A stretch of 64,000 nt of DNA, from NCBI GenBank assembly GCA_030949995.1, contig JAUZRY010000086.1, positions 1 to 64,000 on the forward strand, given 5' to 3'. This DNA is from Ardenticatenia bacterium (GTDB lineage: Bacteria > Chloroflexota > Anaerolineae > Ardenticatenales > Ardenticatenaceae). A model generated the notes under the pieces. The model made no database searches and was not told the DNA's origin. It saw nothing but the letters and a program-made list of their open reading frames with translations. Every line of letters begins with the position of its first letter. The first letter of the stretch is position 1. The translations under genes were made by a program, and so were the position numbers. This document shows positions 32,361-46,731 of the stretch, piece after piece.

Positions 32361-34442
32361 TTACTTTTGTCGTCGGCTTCCGATTATGGTCTCCGCGATG
32401 TTGGGCGGCAAGGGGGCATAGTGGTCAAATTCCATGGTGAACACACCTCGTCCGCGGGTCATGGAGCGGAGCGCCGTGGCGTAGCCGAACATTTCGGCCA
32501 GGGGCACCTTGGCGCGAATGGCGGTCAACCCCTCGCCGCGTGGCTCCATGCCCTCGATGTGGCCTCGGCGGGCGCTCAAGTCGCCGATCACGTCGCCCGT
32601 GTACTCGTTGGGCACGACGGCTTCCACTTTCATGATGGGCTCGAGCAATACGGGGCCGGCCTTGGGCACGGCCTCCTTGAGGGCCAAGGAGCCGGCGATC
32701 TTGAAGGCCAGTTCGCTGGAGTCCACTTCGTGGTAGGAGCCGTCTACCAGTGTGGCCTTCAGGTCCACAATGGGGTAGCCGGCCAACACGCCCGCCTCCA
32801 TGGCCTCGCGGATTCCCTGTTCCACGGCCGGGATGTACTCTTTGGGGATAACGCCGCCCACGATTTTGTTCTCGAACTTGAACCCTTCACCTGAGGGAAG
32901 GGGTTCGAACTCCACCACACAGTGGCCGTACTGGCCCCGCCCGCCGGTCTGACGCACGAAGCGCCCCTCAGCGCGTACCGGCCGGGTGATGGTTTCCCTG
33001 TAGGCCACTTGGGGGCGGCCTACCTTGGCCCCCACGCGAAATTCGCGCATCAGGCGGTCAACGATCACCTCCAAGTGGAGCTCGCCCATGCCCCAGAGGA
33101 GCGTTTGGCCCGTTTCCGGGTCGGTGCGCACTTGGAAGGTGGGGTCCTCTTCGGCCAGGCGCCGGAGGGCATCGGCCAACTTGTCCTGGTCCTGTTGGGT
33201 TTTGGGCTCCACGGCAACGGAGATGACCGGCTCTGGGAACTTGATGCTCTCCAGCACGATGGGGGCGTTGGGGGCACTGAGGGTGTCGCCGGTGAAGGTG
33301 ACCTTGGGCCCCAAGACCGCACCAATATCACCGGCGTAGATGACGTCGATCTCCTCGCGCCGGTTGGCGTGCATCCGCATGAGCCGGCCGATGCGCTCTC
33401 GCTTGCCGCGCGTGGTGTTGAGCACGGTCTCACCGCTGCGCAGGGCGCCGCTGTAGACGCGCACGTAGGCCAGACGTCCCACGTAGGGGTCGGTCATGAT
33501 CTTGAAGGCCAGGGCGGCCAATGGCTCGTCCACGCTGGCCCGCCGGTGGATGACCGTTTCCTCGTCGTCGGGGTGGAACCCTTTGACGGCGGGAATGTCC
33601 ACCGGCGAGGGCAAGTAGTCCACGACAGCGTCGAGGAGGGGTTGCACGCCCTTGTTCTTGAGGGCGGAGCCGCAGAGGACGGGCACGAGTTGGCCACTGA
33701 TGGTGGCCGCGCGCAGGGCGCGCTTGATCTCCTCGGGCGTGATCTCCTCCCCTTCCAGGTATTTTTCGGTGAGTTCATCGTCAGTTTCGGCGACGGCTTC
33801 GATGAGGCGTTCACGGGCCTCGGCGGCTTCGGCGGTGAGTTCAGGGGGGATGTCGGTGTCCTCGCTGCGGGTGCCCAAGTCGTCCACGTAGATGAGGGCC
33901 CTGTTGTGAATCAAGTCCACCACGCCCACAAACGAGTTCTCGGCGCCGATGGGGAGCTGCACGGGAATGGGGTTGGCCCGCAGCCGTTCCCGGATCATGT
34001 CCACACAGCGGACAAAGTTAGCCCCTACGCGGTCCATCTTGTTGACGAAGCAGATGCGGGGCACCCCGTAGCGATCGGCTTGGCGCCACACGGTCTCGGA
34101 TTGGGGCTCCACGCCGGCCACGGCGTCGAAGACCACTACGCCGCCGTCGAGCACCCGCAAGGAGCGCTGGACCTCGACGGTGAAGTCGATGTGGCCGGGG
34201 GTGTCAATGATGTTGATCTGGTGGCCCCGCCATGTGGTTGTGGTCGAGGCAGCCGTAATGGTGATCCCCCGTTCGCGCTCCTGTTCCATCCAGTCCATGG
34301 TGGCCGAGCCCTCGTGGACTTCGCCCATGCGGTGGATCTTGTGCGTGTAGAACAGGATGCGCTCGGTCGTGGTCGTCTTGCCGGCGTCGATGTGGGCAAT
34401 GATGCCGATATTGCGAATTGTGGTGATGTCGTACTCGGTCAT
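32361..34442 (-). CDS. fusA: Elongation factor G
   Basis: [58 protein letters not shown]; start re-set to MTEYD. Confidence 0.96.
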   Translation of the reverse strand: MTEYDITTIRNIGIIAHIDAGKTTTTERILFYTHKIHRMGEVHEGSATMDWMEQERERGITITAASTTTTWRGHQINIIDTPGHIDFTVEVQRSLRVLDGGVVVFDAVAGVEPQSETVWRQADRYGVPRICFVNKMDRVGANFVRCVDMIRERLRANPIPVQLPIGAENSFVGVVDLIHNRALIYVDDLGTRSEDTDIPPELTAEAAEARERLIEAVAETDDELTEKYLEGEEITPEEIKRALRAATISGQLVPVLCGSALKNKGVQPLLDAVVDYLPSPVDIPAVKGFHPDDEETVIHRRASVDEPLAALAFKIMTDPYVGRLAYVRVYSGALRSGETVLNTTRGKRERIGRLMRMHANRREEIDVIYAGDIGAVLGPKVTFTGDTLSAPNAPIVLESIKFPEPVISVAVEPKTQQDQDKLADALRRLAEEDPTFQVRTDPETGQTLLWGMGELHLEVIVDRLMREFRVGAKVGRPQVAYRETITRPVRAEGRFVRQTGGRGQYGHCVVEFEPLPSGEGFKFENKIVGGVIPKEYIPAVEQGIREAMEAGVLAGYPIVDLKATLVDGSYHEVDSSELAFKIAGSLALKEAVPKAGPVLLEPIMKVEAVVPNEYTGDVIGDLSARRGHIEGMEPRGEGLTAIRAKVPLAEMFGYATALRSMTRGRGVFTMEFDHYAPLPPNIAETIIGSRRQK

Positions 34443-34462
34443 AAGTGTTGGCTTGGCTCCTG

Positions 34463-34933
34463 TTACCAGCGGTAGTGGCTGTAAGCTTTGTTGGCCTCGG
34501 CCATGCGGTGCGTGTCTTCCTTTTTCTTCACCGCGCCGCCGGTGTTGTTGTAGGCGTCCATGAGCTCGTTGGCCAGCTTTTGGGCGAACCCCCGGCCGGA
34601 GCGGGCCCGTGCTGCTTGGACGAGCCACCGGAGAGCCAGGGAGATCTGGCGTTCGGAGCGTACTTCGATGGGCACCTGGTAGGTGGCCCCCCCCACGCGG
34701 CGGGGACGCACTTCAACGAGGGGGGTGGCGTTCTTGACGGCCCGTTCGAAGACATCCAAGGCCGGCTTGTTGAGGCGCTGTTCCACGATATCAAAGGCCT
34801 CGTAGACGAGGCGTTGGGCCAAGCTCTTCTTGCCGTCCCGCATGACTTTGTTGATCAGCCTGGCCACGAGCTCGCTGTTGTACTTTGGGTCCGGTGCAAT
34901 GGGCCGACGGGGTGGTTGTCCTCGCCTCGGCAT
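34463..34933 (-). CDS. rpsG: 30S ribosomal protein S7
   Basis: [50 protein letters not shown]. Confidence 0.97.
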   Translation of the reverse strand: MPRRGQPPRRPIAPDPKYNSELVARLINKVMRDGKKSLAQRLVYEAFDIVEQRLNKPALDVFERAVKNATPLVEVRPRRVGGATYQVPIEVRSERQISLALRWLVQAARARSGRGFAQKLANELMDAYNNTGGAVKKKEDTHRMAEANKAYSHYRW

Positions 34934-34975
34934 AGGATGCTCTCCCCTTTTTCAATATTTTTCCGAGTTCCGGGC

Positions 34976-35058
34976 AAAAAAAGTCCCTCGCTCCTTGCAT
35001 CGCCGACACCTGTTCACCTTGTGGCCGGGCAGGCGCACCGGCACTGTTCGCGAGGGAC
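34976..35058 (-). terminator. Terminator/attenuator-like structure in the rpsL-rpsG intercistronic region
   Basis: On the minus strand GTCCCTCGC (35058-35050) pairs with GCGAGGGAC (34991-34983), followed directly by T7 (34982-34976); 58-nt inner region. Confidence 0.55.
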
Positions 35059-35146
35059 CTCCAAGGGCGTGTGATGGGGCCTGGACCCCTTCTCTTGCCT
35101 GCGGTTCTTGCAGCCCGGGGGGGCTACAGCGGAACCGGCCGAGGGC

Positions 35147-35566
35147 TCACGATCTGGGCCTCTCCGTGCCGTACTTGCTGCGGCTACGCCGGCGCCCGTC
35201 GACGCCGCCGGCGTCTAAGGCGCCGCGCACGATGTGATAGAGCACGCCCGGCAAGTCCTTTACGCGGCCACCGCGTACCAGTACCACCGAGTGCTCCTGG
35301 AGGCCGTGGCCTTCTCCGGGAATGTAGGCGGTGACCTCGATGCCGTTTGTCAGGCGCACACGGGCAATCTTGCGCAGGGCCGAGTTGGGCTTCTTGGGCG
35401 TCATGGTGCGCACCACAGTGCACACGCCGCGCTTCTGGGGCGAGCCCTTGGGCAGCCGGACGCGCTTGTTCTTCAGGGCGTTGTAGGTGTACTGAAGCGC
35501 CGGCGCCTTGCTCTTCCCCTTCTTGCGCTTGCGGCCTTTGCGGACGAGCTGGTTGATTGTCGGCAC
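35147..35566 (-). CDS. rpsL: 30S ribosomal protein S12 (GTG start)
   Basis: [107 protein letters not shown]. Confidence 0.96.
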   Translation of the reverse strand: MPTINQLVRKGRKRKKGKSKAPALQYTYNALKNKRVRLPKGSPQKRGVCTVVRTMTPKKPNSALRKIARVRLTNGIEVTAYIPGEGHGLQEHSVVLVRGGRVKDLPGVLYHIVRGALDAGGVDGRRRSRSKYGTERPRS

Positions 35567-35598
35567 CTCTCCTCCCCTTGTTCGGTCTCGTTGGGCAA

Positions 35599-35646
35599 GC
35601 ACGTGAACGGACGGCCTTGGGGACAGCGGGCCGTCCGTTCACGTGC
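35599..35646. repeat. Perfect 18-bp inverted repeat, 12-nt loop, between rpoB and rpsL
   Basis: gcacgtgaacggacggcc-ttggggacagcg-ggccgtccgttcacgtgc. Confidence 0.95.
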
Positions 35647-35758
35647 ATTTTGTCGAGATCGTGGTCCCAAACGGGGACGTTTGCCCGCCTGGGCTCACGG
35701 CAGCATATCCTACCACAGAGCCGCGAGCCTGTCAAATGCCTTGGTCCGAAGGAGCAAG

Positions 35759-39646
<3,888 letters not shown>

Positions 39647-39986
39647 GCTGGCGCCCACTCCTTCACTGGTTTCAAGTCTTTGGCCGGCACTGACCGGAGG
39701 TGGCCCGGCATGAGCTTCGAGGGCTCACGGCACGGGGCAGACCGCCGACAGCGTGGGAGACAAGGGGCCCCACCACGTGCCTTGACCCGTTCGTGCTGTG
39801 TGCGCCGGACGCTTGCGGGGACAACATGAACACGAGCTTTTTGAGGTTAGGGGTAGGCGGCTGGCAGATCGGGGATCAAAACCGGCCAGGCCGGTTCTTC
39901 TGCCAGAGCGTAGACTCGCCCTCTCCGCACATCCCGTCAGACCATATGGTCACAGCACGCGGCGACGAGTGCTGCCGCAACCACCT

Positions 39987-40015
39987 ATTATAACGAGAGG
40001 TGAATCATGTGTCAA
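39987..40015 (-). promoter_or_regulatory. Consensus sigma-70 type promoter upstream of rpoB
   Basis: Minus strand TTGACA-N17-TATAAT (ttgacacatgattcacctctcgttataat). Confidence 0.8.
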
Positions 40016-40121
40016 AAACCAACGCGCTTTAGGGTGGCAGGCGCCGGAGAACAGGAATATAATGATCAACCTGTGGCCGCCCTGCGGCCTTGGAAGGACC
40101 AAGATGGTGTAGGAGGGAACG

Positions 40122-40592
40122 ATGGAGGTTCGCTTTCGTGAGGGGCGACCGGAGGATGTGCCCACGCTGCTTCGCCGGGTGGCGGAGACCGCCTGGCACG
40201 ATCTGCCCGCTGAGGCCAAGGCCATCTACACGCGCGAAGAGGTGGCGCGCCACGCCCAAGAGACGGCCACCTTGCTCCGGCGCCGCGGGGAGAGCCGCTT
40301 GGTCGTGGCCGAGACACCTGGCGGAGAGAACGTGGGCCACGTGTGGCTGGGCGTGGTGCGCGACAGCTACACCGGGGCCAAGCGGGGATACATTTACGAT
40401 CTCTACGTGGAGCCCGCCTGGCGTGGCCGAGGGGTGGGCCGTGCCCTGCTCGCCGAGGCCGAGCGCCACAGCCGCGAGCTGGGCTGTGTTGAGCTGGGCC
40501 TGACGGTTGCTGCTACCAACGTCCCGGCACGGCGCCTGTACGAGGCGGCCGGCTTTGGGGTGGAGCGCCTGCTGATGGGCAAGCGCCTGTGA
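40122..40592 (+). CDS. GNAT family N-acetyltransferase
   Basis: GHVWLGVVRDSYTGAKRGYIYDLYVEPAWRGRGVGRALLAEAERHSRELGCVELGLTVAATNVPARRLYEAAGF. Confidence 0.92.
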   Translation: MEVRFREGRPEDVPTLLRRVAETAWHDLPAEAKAIYTREEVARHAQETATLLRRRGESRLVVAETPGGENVGHVWLGVVRDSYTGAKRGYIYDLYVEPAWRGRGVGRALLAEAERHSRELGCVELGLTVAATNVPARRLYEAAGFGVERLLMGKRL

Positions 40593-40605
40593 GGTCACCT
40601 GCGGC

Positions 40606-41961
40606 TCATGTCCCTTGGGCGAAGCGTTCCACGAAGGCGGCCATCATCAGGATGCCCTCGAAGTAGTCGTCCAGCCGCACGTTTTCGTTGGGAGCGTGGA
40701 CGTTGGAGCCCGGCCACCCGACCCCGAAGCCCACGGCCGGAATGCCGAACGCGTCACACAGGTCATACATGGGGCCGCTGGCTGCCATGTTGGGGTAGAT
40801 CACCGGCTCGTGTCCGCCCACGTCCCGGGCGGCGGCAGCGGCAGCTTGTGCCACGGCCGAGTCCACGGGGCTGCGAGCCGGCCGCACGCCGTCGACCAGG
40901 ATAACCTCCACGTCGGCGAACCCGCGGCGGCGCAGGTGAGCCTCCACTAGGTCGCGCACCAGCTCGGGGGTGAGATCGGGCACCAGCCGGAAGTCCACCT
41001 TGGCCACGGCGTGGGCGGGGAGCACGGTCTTGGTGCCGGGGCCGCCGTAGCCGCTGCACAGCCCGCAGATGGTGCACGTGGGCGCGTAGAGGTGGCGCAC
41101 CAGGGCGTCCGGGCCGTCCACGCCCCCCACGAACTCGGAAATGGCGTGGCGTTCCCGGATGGCAGCAGCGTCAAAGGGGAGCCGGCGCACATGTTCGAGC
41201 TCGGCCGGATCAGGAGGACGCACGTGGTCCATGAGCCCCTCCACCGTAATGGTCTCATCTTCGGCCTTGAGTGTGGCCAAGGCCCAAACAAGCCGCCAGG
41301 CTGCGTTCGGCACCAGCGTCCCCCAGGAGGAGTGGAGGTCCTGCGCGGCGCCCCGGGAGCACAGTTCCAAGTACGCGATCCCCTTGAGGCCGCAGTAGAG
41401 CACGTGGCGGCCGGCCGAGTCCTTGTAGCCGCTTTCCCAGAGACAGCCGTCCGCGTCGGCGAAGCGCTCGCCGTGTTGAGCGGCCACTTGGGCCACGTGG
41501 GGACTGCTGTTTTCCTCCTCCCCCTCTACAATCCACTTGATGCGCAGGGGAAGCTCGCCTTGGACGGCCAGCCACGCCTCCAGCGCCTGAGCGCGGGCCA
41601 CAATGTTGGCCTTGTTGTCGGCCACGCCGCGCGCGTAGAGGTGTCCGCCGCGCACGTGGGGCTCAAAGGGAGGGGTCTCCCATAAGTCGAGGGGGTCAGC
41701 CGGCTGGACATCGTAGTGGTTGTAGATCAGGAGCGTGCGGGATGCGTTGGCCGGCCCCAGTTCGGCGTAGACCACGGGGGGCGCGCCGTTGATCCCCCAA
41801 AATGCCACGTCGGCCCCCAGGGCTTCCAGGCGGCGGGCCACCCAGCGTGCGGCCTCCCATCCGTCGTCGCCCTCGGCCGTCACGCTGGGAATGCGGCAAA
41901 AGGCGATCAGCTCTTCCAAAAACTGCTCACGGTGAGCGCGGACGTACTCTGCCAGGGCCAT
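40606..41961 (-). CDS. M20 family peptidase (dipeptidase-like)
   Basis: LLIYNHYDVQPADPLDLWETPPFEPHVRGGHLYARGVADNKAN...KWIVEGEEENSSPH. Confidence 0.92.
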   Translation of the reverse strand: MALAEYVRAHREQFLEELIAFCRIPSVTAEGDDGWEAARWVARRLEALGADVAFWGINGAPPVVYAELGPANASRTLLIYNHYDVQPADPLDLWETPPFEPHVRGGHLYARGVADNKANIVARAQALEAWLAVQGELPLRIKWIVEGEEENSSPHVAQVAAQHGERFADADGCLWESGYKDSAGRHVLYCGLKGIAYLELCSRGAAQDLHSSWGTLVPNAAWRLVWALATLKAEDETITVEGLMDHVRPPDPAELEHVRRLPFDAAAIRERHAISEFVGGVDGPDALVRHLYAPTCTICGLCSGYGGPGTKTVLPAHAVAKVDFRLVPDLTPELVRDLVEAHLRRRGFADVEVILVDGVRPARSPVDSAVAQAAAAAARDVGGHEPVIYPNMAASGPMYDLCDAFGIPAVGFGVGWPGSNVHAPNENVRLDDYFEGILMMAAFVERFAQGT

Positions 41962-42223
41962 GTGTGCCTCCTCGCCGGTGCACAATGGGGGCTCGGCTGC
42001 CCTTCACGCCAGCGATGTTCTGGTCCGCCATTGTAGTCCCCATGGGCGCGGGCGTCAAAGGAAGACGATATGTGCCAAGGGGGGCTTATGGGGGGGATAA
42101 TCTGTCAAAGCTGTTTTGCCTTTTATGTCCTTCCCCTGAGGGATCCTGGCCGGACCACCCGCTCCGATAATGTGCCTACTATCGTCTGACCGGGATTTCT
42201 CAACAATTGAGCGTCGCTCTGGA

Positions 42224-42301
42224 ATGAGGAACGCGATTGTTGTTGGTCTGATCATCATCCTGATGGGGCTCGGTCTTCTGGGTGTTAGGCTGCACCAATG
42301 A
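42224..42301 (+). CDS. Putative 25-aa single-TM micro-ORF
   Basis: MRNAIVVGLIIILMGLGLLGVRLHQ; below the ORF-track cutoff; no strong SD. Confidence 0.25.
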   Translation: MRNAIVVGLIIILMGLGLLGVRLHQ

Positions 42302-42480
42302 GCACTGAATGTGCACCGTTACAAACCATCACACGGCTGACATCCACTTGAAGCACAAATAGGGGAAAAGACGAACGCTTCCTCGCCCGCCACTTGGGCG
42401 GCCGATATGAACCCGGGCCGGACGGCGGCTGATGGCGCTGGAACAACGTGCCGGAGGGGTGAGCGGAGGGCCCCTCCGGC

Positions 42481-42508
42481 TCGACAAATGAACAAGGTTG
42501 GGTACAAT
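42481..42508 (+). promoter_or_regulatory. Sigma-70-like promoter for tRNA-Leu
   Basis: TCGACA-N16-TACAAT ending 11 nt before the tRNA. Confidence 0.6.
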
Positions 42509-42519
42509 AAAAGTGTTCC

Positions 42520-42604
42520 GGGCCGGTGGCGGAACCGGTAGACGCAGGGGACTTAAAATCCCCTGGGCATCGCGCCCGTGTGGGTTCGAGTCCCACCCGG
42601 CCCA
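42520..42604 (+). tRNA. tRNA-Leu(TAA)
   Basis: Acceptor GGGCCGG/CCGGCCC, anticodon loop CTTAAAA, T-arm GTGGGTTCGAGTCCCAC, long variable arm. Confidence 0.95.
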
Positions 42605-42630
42605 CTCCGCGGCATTCGGCCCTTGGCCGG

Positions 42631-43026
42631 TTATCCGTTGACGTACATGCTGCCCACGGCAAAAGTGAGGAGCACAAAGACAAAGGTCAAACCCGTGACG
42701 GCTGCCGTCGCGTAGGTGCGCCGTACTTCATCGCGGAGGGGCAGCCAAGAGAGCACCAGGTACAGGCCAATGGGGGCAAACCCGCCCACGTAGTGAATGT
42801 AGAGCTGACGCACGCCGTGTCCTTGGTCGAGCAGCTTGATGCCGATGAGCGTCTGTGCGAGCAACAAGAGCTGTAACGCCGCCAACACGCTCACCGTCGT
42901 GCGGCTCAGGGGATGTCGCCGGCGGGCTTCTAGGGCCGTGAGCACAAGGGCTGCCGCGGCCACCAGGAAGAGCACGCCGCCGGCGGCAATGTGAACGCTT
43001 GGGGGAACGACAATTCGGTCAATCAT
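42631..43026 (-). CDS. Small four-TM membrane protein, unknown function
   Basis: MIDRIVVPPSVHIAAGGVLFLVAAAALVLTALEARRRHPLSRTTVSVLAALQLLLLAQTLIG...; start re-set; aaggagt upstream. Confidence 0.75.
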   Translation of the reverse strand: MIDRIVVPPSVHIAAGGVLFLVAAAALVLTALEARRRHPLSRTTVSVLAALQLLLLAQTLIGIKLLDQGHGVRQLYIHYVGGFAPIGLYLVLSWLPLRDEVRRTYATAAVTGLTFVFVLLTFAVGSMYVNG

Positions 43027-43135
43027 GTGGCACTCCTTCCTCCAAGTCCAATTGGTGTGGCCGGCTCCCTCAGGGGGCGGCCGTGAACTACGTTGGCGTG
43101 GGGCCAACACCCGGGCGGGCCGGATGTTGGGAAAG

Positions 43136-43163
43136 ATGATAAACTCAATTAACTTTCTGTCAA
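43136..43163 (-). promoter_or_regulatory. Sigma-70-like promoter for the four-TM protein
   Basis: Minus strand TTGACA-N16-TATCAT. Confidence 0.55.
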
Positions 43164-43197
43164 GTTGAGCCGGCCGGTTGGCAAGCGGGCGCATACC

Positions 43198-43225
43198 TTG
43201 ACATGGGAGCCCGCTGTGGTATAAT
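43198..43225 (+). promoter_or_regulatory. Sigma-70 promoter for tRNA-Cys
   Basis: TTGACA-N16-TATAAT. Confidence 0.75.
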
Positions 43226-43236
43226 GGAAAACGCGG

Positions 43237-43308
<72 letters not shown>

Positions 43309-43313
43309 TCCCA

Positions 43314-43336
43314 GCCCGCCAACGGCGGGCTTTTTT
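43314..43336 (+). terminator. Rho-independent terminator after tRNA-Cys
   Basis: GCCCGCC-AAC-GGCGGGC-TTTTTT. Confidence 0.9.
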
Positions 43337-43491
43337 CCTTGGTTTCCGGTGAATTCGACACATGTTCCCGTGGGATCCCGTGTTCCCGCCAGGGATGACG
43401 TCGGTGGGGCCGGGAACCCGAATCAGCAGTGGGAAGAGTGAGGCGAGGGCGCCCCATCCTCCCACGGCGTACACGAGAGAGGAGGCCCCCA

Positions 43492-45580
43492 ATGCCCAAC
43501 CGCTTGGCCCAGGAAACGAGCCCGTACCTGCTCCAACACAAGGACAACCCCGTGGACTGGTACCCGTGGGGGCCGGAAGCCTTCGAGCGGGCGCGGGCCG
43601 AGGACAAGCCCATCTTCCTCAGCATCGGCTACTCCGCCTGCCACTGGTGTCACGTCATGGAACGGGAGTCCTTCGAGGACCCCGAGACCGCTCGCCTGAT
43701 GAACGCGCACTTTGTGAACGTGAAGGTGGACCGGGAGGAGCGTCCGGACGTGGACGCCATGTACATGGACGCCGTCCAAGCCCTCACCGGCTCCGGCGGC
43801 TGGCCCATGTCCGTCTTCCTCACGCCGGAGGGCAAGCCCTTCTACGGCGGCACCTACTTTCCGCCGGTGCCCCGCCACGGCCTCCCCTCCTTCAAGCAAG
43901 TGCTCCTCTCCATCGCCCATGCCTGGAAACACCAGCGGGACCAGATCGAGGACCAGGCCGGCCGGCTGGTGGAGTACATCCGCCGGCGCACTCTGGTCGA
44001 GCCCCAAACTGATAATCTCACCCCGGACGTGATCGCCCAAGCCCTGGAGCAGGCGATCCGCCACTACGACCCCGAGTGGGGCGGCTTCGGCCGCGCGCCC
44101 AAGTTCCCCCAGCCGTCGGTGCTCGCCTTCCTGCTGCGCGCCCACCACCGCACAGGGGACAATCGTGCCGCCCACATGCTCCGCCGTACGCTGACCCGCA
44201 TGGCTCGTGGCGGCATCTACGACCACCTTGGCGGCGGCTTCCACCGCTACGCCGTGGACCGTTTCTGGCTGGTACCCCACTTCGAGAAAATGCTCTACGA
44301 CAACGCTCAGCTCGTGCGCGTCTACCTGTGGGCGTGGCAGGCCTTTGGTGACCCCCTGTACCGTCAGGTGGCCGAGGAGACGCTGGCCTACGTCCTGAGG
44401 GAAATGCGCCACCCGGACGGGGGCTTCTACAGTGCCCAAGATGCCGACAGCGAAGGGGAGGAGGGCAAGTTCTTCGTCTGGCACGAGGCGGAGATTGACG
44501 CCCTCCTGCCCCCCCGAGGTGGCCCACGCCGTGAAGACCTTCTACGCCGTCTCCGCCACGGGCAACTGGGAGGGCAAGAACATCCTGTGGGTGCCCAATG
44601 ACCCTGACGTAGTGGCGCGCACCTTGGAGATCTCCCCCGAAGAGCTGGACGCCCTCCTGGCGCGCGCACGCCGCACCCTGTTCGAGGCCCGTCGGCAGCG
44701 CGTGCCCCCGGCCACCGACACCAAGGTGCTCACCTCGTGGAATGCCCTTATGTTGGCCGCCTTTGCGGAAGCCGGCCGCATTCTGGGCCGCCCGGAGGAC
44801 GTGGCTGTCGCCGTCGAGAACGCCGAGTTCCTGCTCACCGCCCTGCGCGACAGCGATGGTGCCCTCCGCCACGTGTGGAGCCCCTTGGACGGGCGGGCAC
44901 GGGTGCACGGCCTGTTGGAGGACTACGCCTTCCTCGCGGACGCACTCGTGACCCTCTACGAGGCCACCCTCGACGTACGCTGGCTGACCGAGGCCCGCGG
45001 GCTGGTCGAGCGGATGCTTGCCCACTTCTGGGACGAGGCACGGGGCGGCTTCTTCGACACGTCCGCCGGGACTGACGACCTGATCGTGCGCCCCAAGGAG
45101 CTGGTGGACAACGCCATCCCTGCCGGCAACAGCGTCGCCGCCACAGCACTCCTCCGGCTGGCCGCCTATTGGGACGACGACACCCTGCGGGAGCGGGGCG
45201 AACAGACCGTCCGCCTGGTGGGCCGCGCGGCCGCCGAACAACCCTTGGGCTTTGCCAACTGGCTCTGTGCCCTGGACACCCTCCTCCACCCGCCCGTGGA
45301 GCTGGCCCTAGTGGGGCCGGTTGGGGAGTGGGCGCCCTTCCTGGACGTGTTGGCCCGCCGCTACGTGCCCACACTGCTCCTGGCAGCCGCCGAGGCGGAG
45401 GAACAGGCTGCTCCGCTGCCCCTCCTGCGGGGACGCACCGCTTTGGGGGGAAAAGCCACCGCCTACCTGTGTGAACACTTCGCCTGCCGAGAACCCACCA
45501 CTGATCCCGACGTGCTGGCCGCCCAGCTTGACAGACTCCTTGGCCGGCACGGGGAAGACGAGGAGGAGCCCTTCCCGTGA
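43492..45580 (+). CDS. YyaL/DUF255 thioredoxin-domain protein (frameshift in C7 run at 44519-44525)
   Basis: [61 protein letters not shown]; second half [49 protein letters not shown]. Confidence 0.93.
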
Positions 45581-46164
45581 ACGCACCACCGTCCCTGCGA
45601 CCAACCGACCCGGTCCTGATCGCCTATGTGCCGCGCCCCCGTGACCTCGACTTGGCCCGTCAACAGCACTGGTATCGGGTGCCCGCTGACCGCGCACCTC
45701 GCGCCCTGGAGGACGCCCGCGCCCTGGCCTTCTACCAGGGGGGGCGTTTCGGGGAGGAGCGGTGGCGCGTGGCCTGGTGGGCGCCGGTGGTGGACCGACA
45801 GCACCTGCCCCGCCGGGAGCTGTTGCCCCAGGAGCCCGACCACCCGCGGGCCGATCACCTCTACGTGCGCGTGGACTTGGGGCCCCTGACGCCGCTGCCC
45901 CACCCCCTTGTGGCCCGGCGGGGGCGCCGGCTGCTCTTTAAGCCCACGACGTGGGGCGAACTCTTGGGCGCTGCCACCTTGGACGACCTCTTCGCGGCAC
46001 GTCATGCCGCGCGGGCCCATCCCCTGTACCCTGTGCTTCACGCCCTCTGGCCCGAAGAGCTCTTCCACATCCGGCCGGGGGAAGCGCGCCAACTGCGGCT
46101 CCTGAAGGAGCCTCCCCTCGGAGGCACACAGTGGGCGCGCGCCGGGGGGAGCCCCGCGGCGTGA
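45577..46164 (+). CDS. Conserved-looking hypothetical protein
   Basis: 195-aa ORF starting in an ATGA-type overlap with yyaL; no domain recognised. Confidence 0.6.
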   Translation: MNAPPSLRPTDPVLIAYVPRPRDLDLARQQHWYRVPADRAPRALEDARALAFYQGGRFGEERWRVAWWAPVVDRQHLPRRELLPQEPDHPRADHLYVRVDLGPLTPLPHPLVARRGRRLLFKPTTWGELLGAATLDDLFAARHAARAHPLYPVLHALWPEELFHIRPGEARQLRLLKEPPLGGTQWARAGGSPAA

Positions 46165-46224
46165 GCTGCGGCCCCGAGGCCGAACGCGGCACATGCCACC
46201 ACGAGTGTCAAGGGAGGAACCACC

Positions 46225-46725
46225 ATGCGCGTGGCGGTCTTGAGTGACATTCACGACAACATCTGGAACCTGGAGGCGGCCCTGCACGACATCGCCGGGC
46301 GGGGGGGCGACGTGCTCCTCTTCCTGGGGGACTTCTGTGCGCCCTTCACTCTGGCCCAAATGGCCGAGGGATTCCGGGGCCCTATCCACGCGGTCTTCGG
46401 CAACAACGACGGCGATCCCTTCCTGTTGGCCCAAGTGGCCTCTAAGTTCGACCACGTGCACCTGTACGGCCCCTTCGCCGAGCTGGAACTGGCCGGACGG
46501 CGCGTGGCGCTGAATCACTACCCGGAGATCGCCCGCCGGCTCGTGGAGAGCGGCGCCTACGACGCGGTCTTCAGCGGACACAACCACCAGCGCCACCTGG
46601 ACGTGGTGGGCACCACTCTCTGGGCCAACCCCGGTGAGGTGATGGGCCGCTTTGGGGCCCCGAGCTACGGCCTCTACGATCCGGCCAACCACGTGTTCGA
46701 GCACGTGGACATCCGCCGGGAGTGA
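46225..46725 (+). CDS. YfcE/MJ0936-family metallophosphoesterase
   Basis: MRVAVLSDIHDNIWNLEAAL, GDFCAP, GNNDGD, SGHNHQRHLDVVGTTLWANPGEVMG. Confidence 0.92.
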   Translation: MRVAVLSDIHDNIWNLEAALHDIAGRGGDVLLFLGDFCAPFTLAQMAEGFRGPIHAVFGNNDGDPFLLAQVASKFDHVHLYGPFAELELAGRRVALNHYPEIARRLVESGAYDAVFSGHNHQRHLDVVGTTLWANPGEVMGRFGAPSYGLYDPANHVFEHVDIRRE

Positions 46726-46731
46726 GGGCGG

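Noticed and set aside
42285-42683. 132-aa minus ORF reading VGLEPTRARCPGDFKSPASTGSATGP
   Set aside because: Antisense of tRNA-Leu; a well-known spurious translation.
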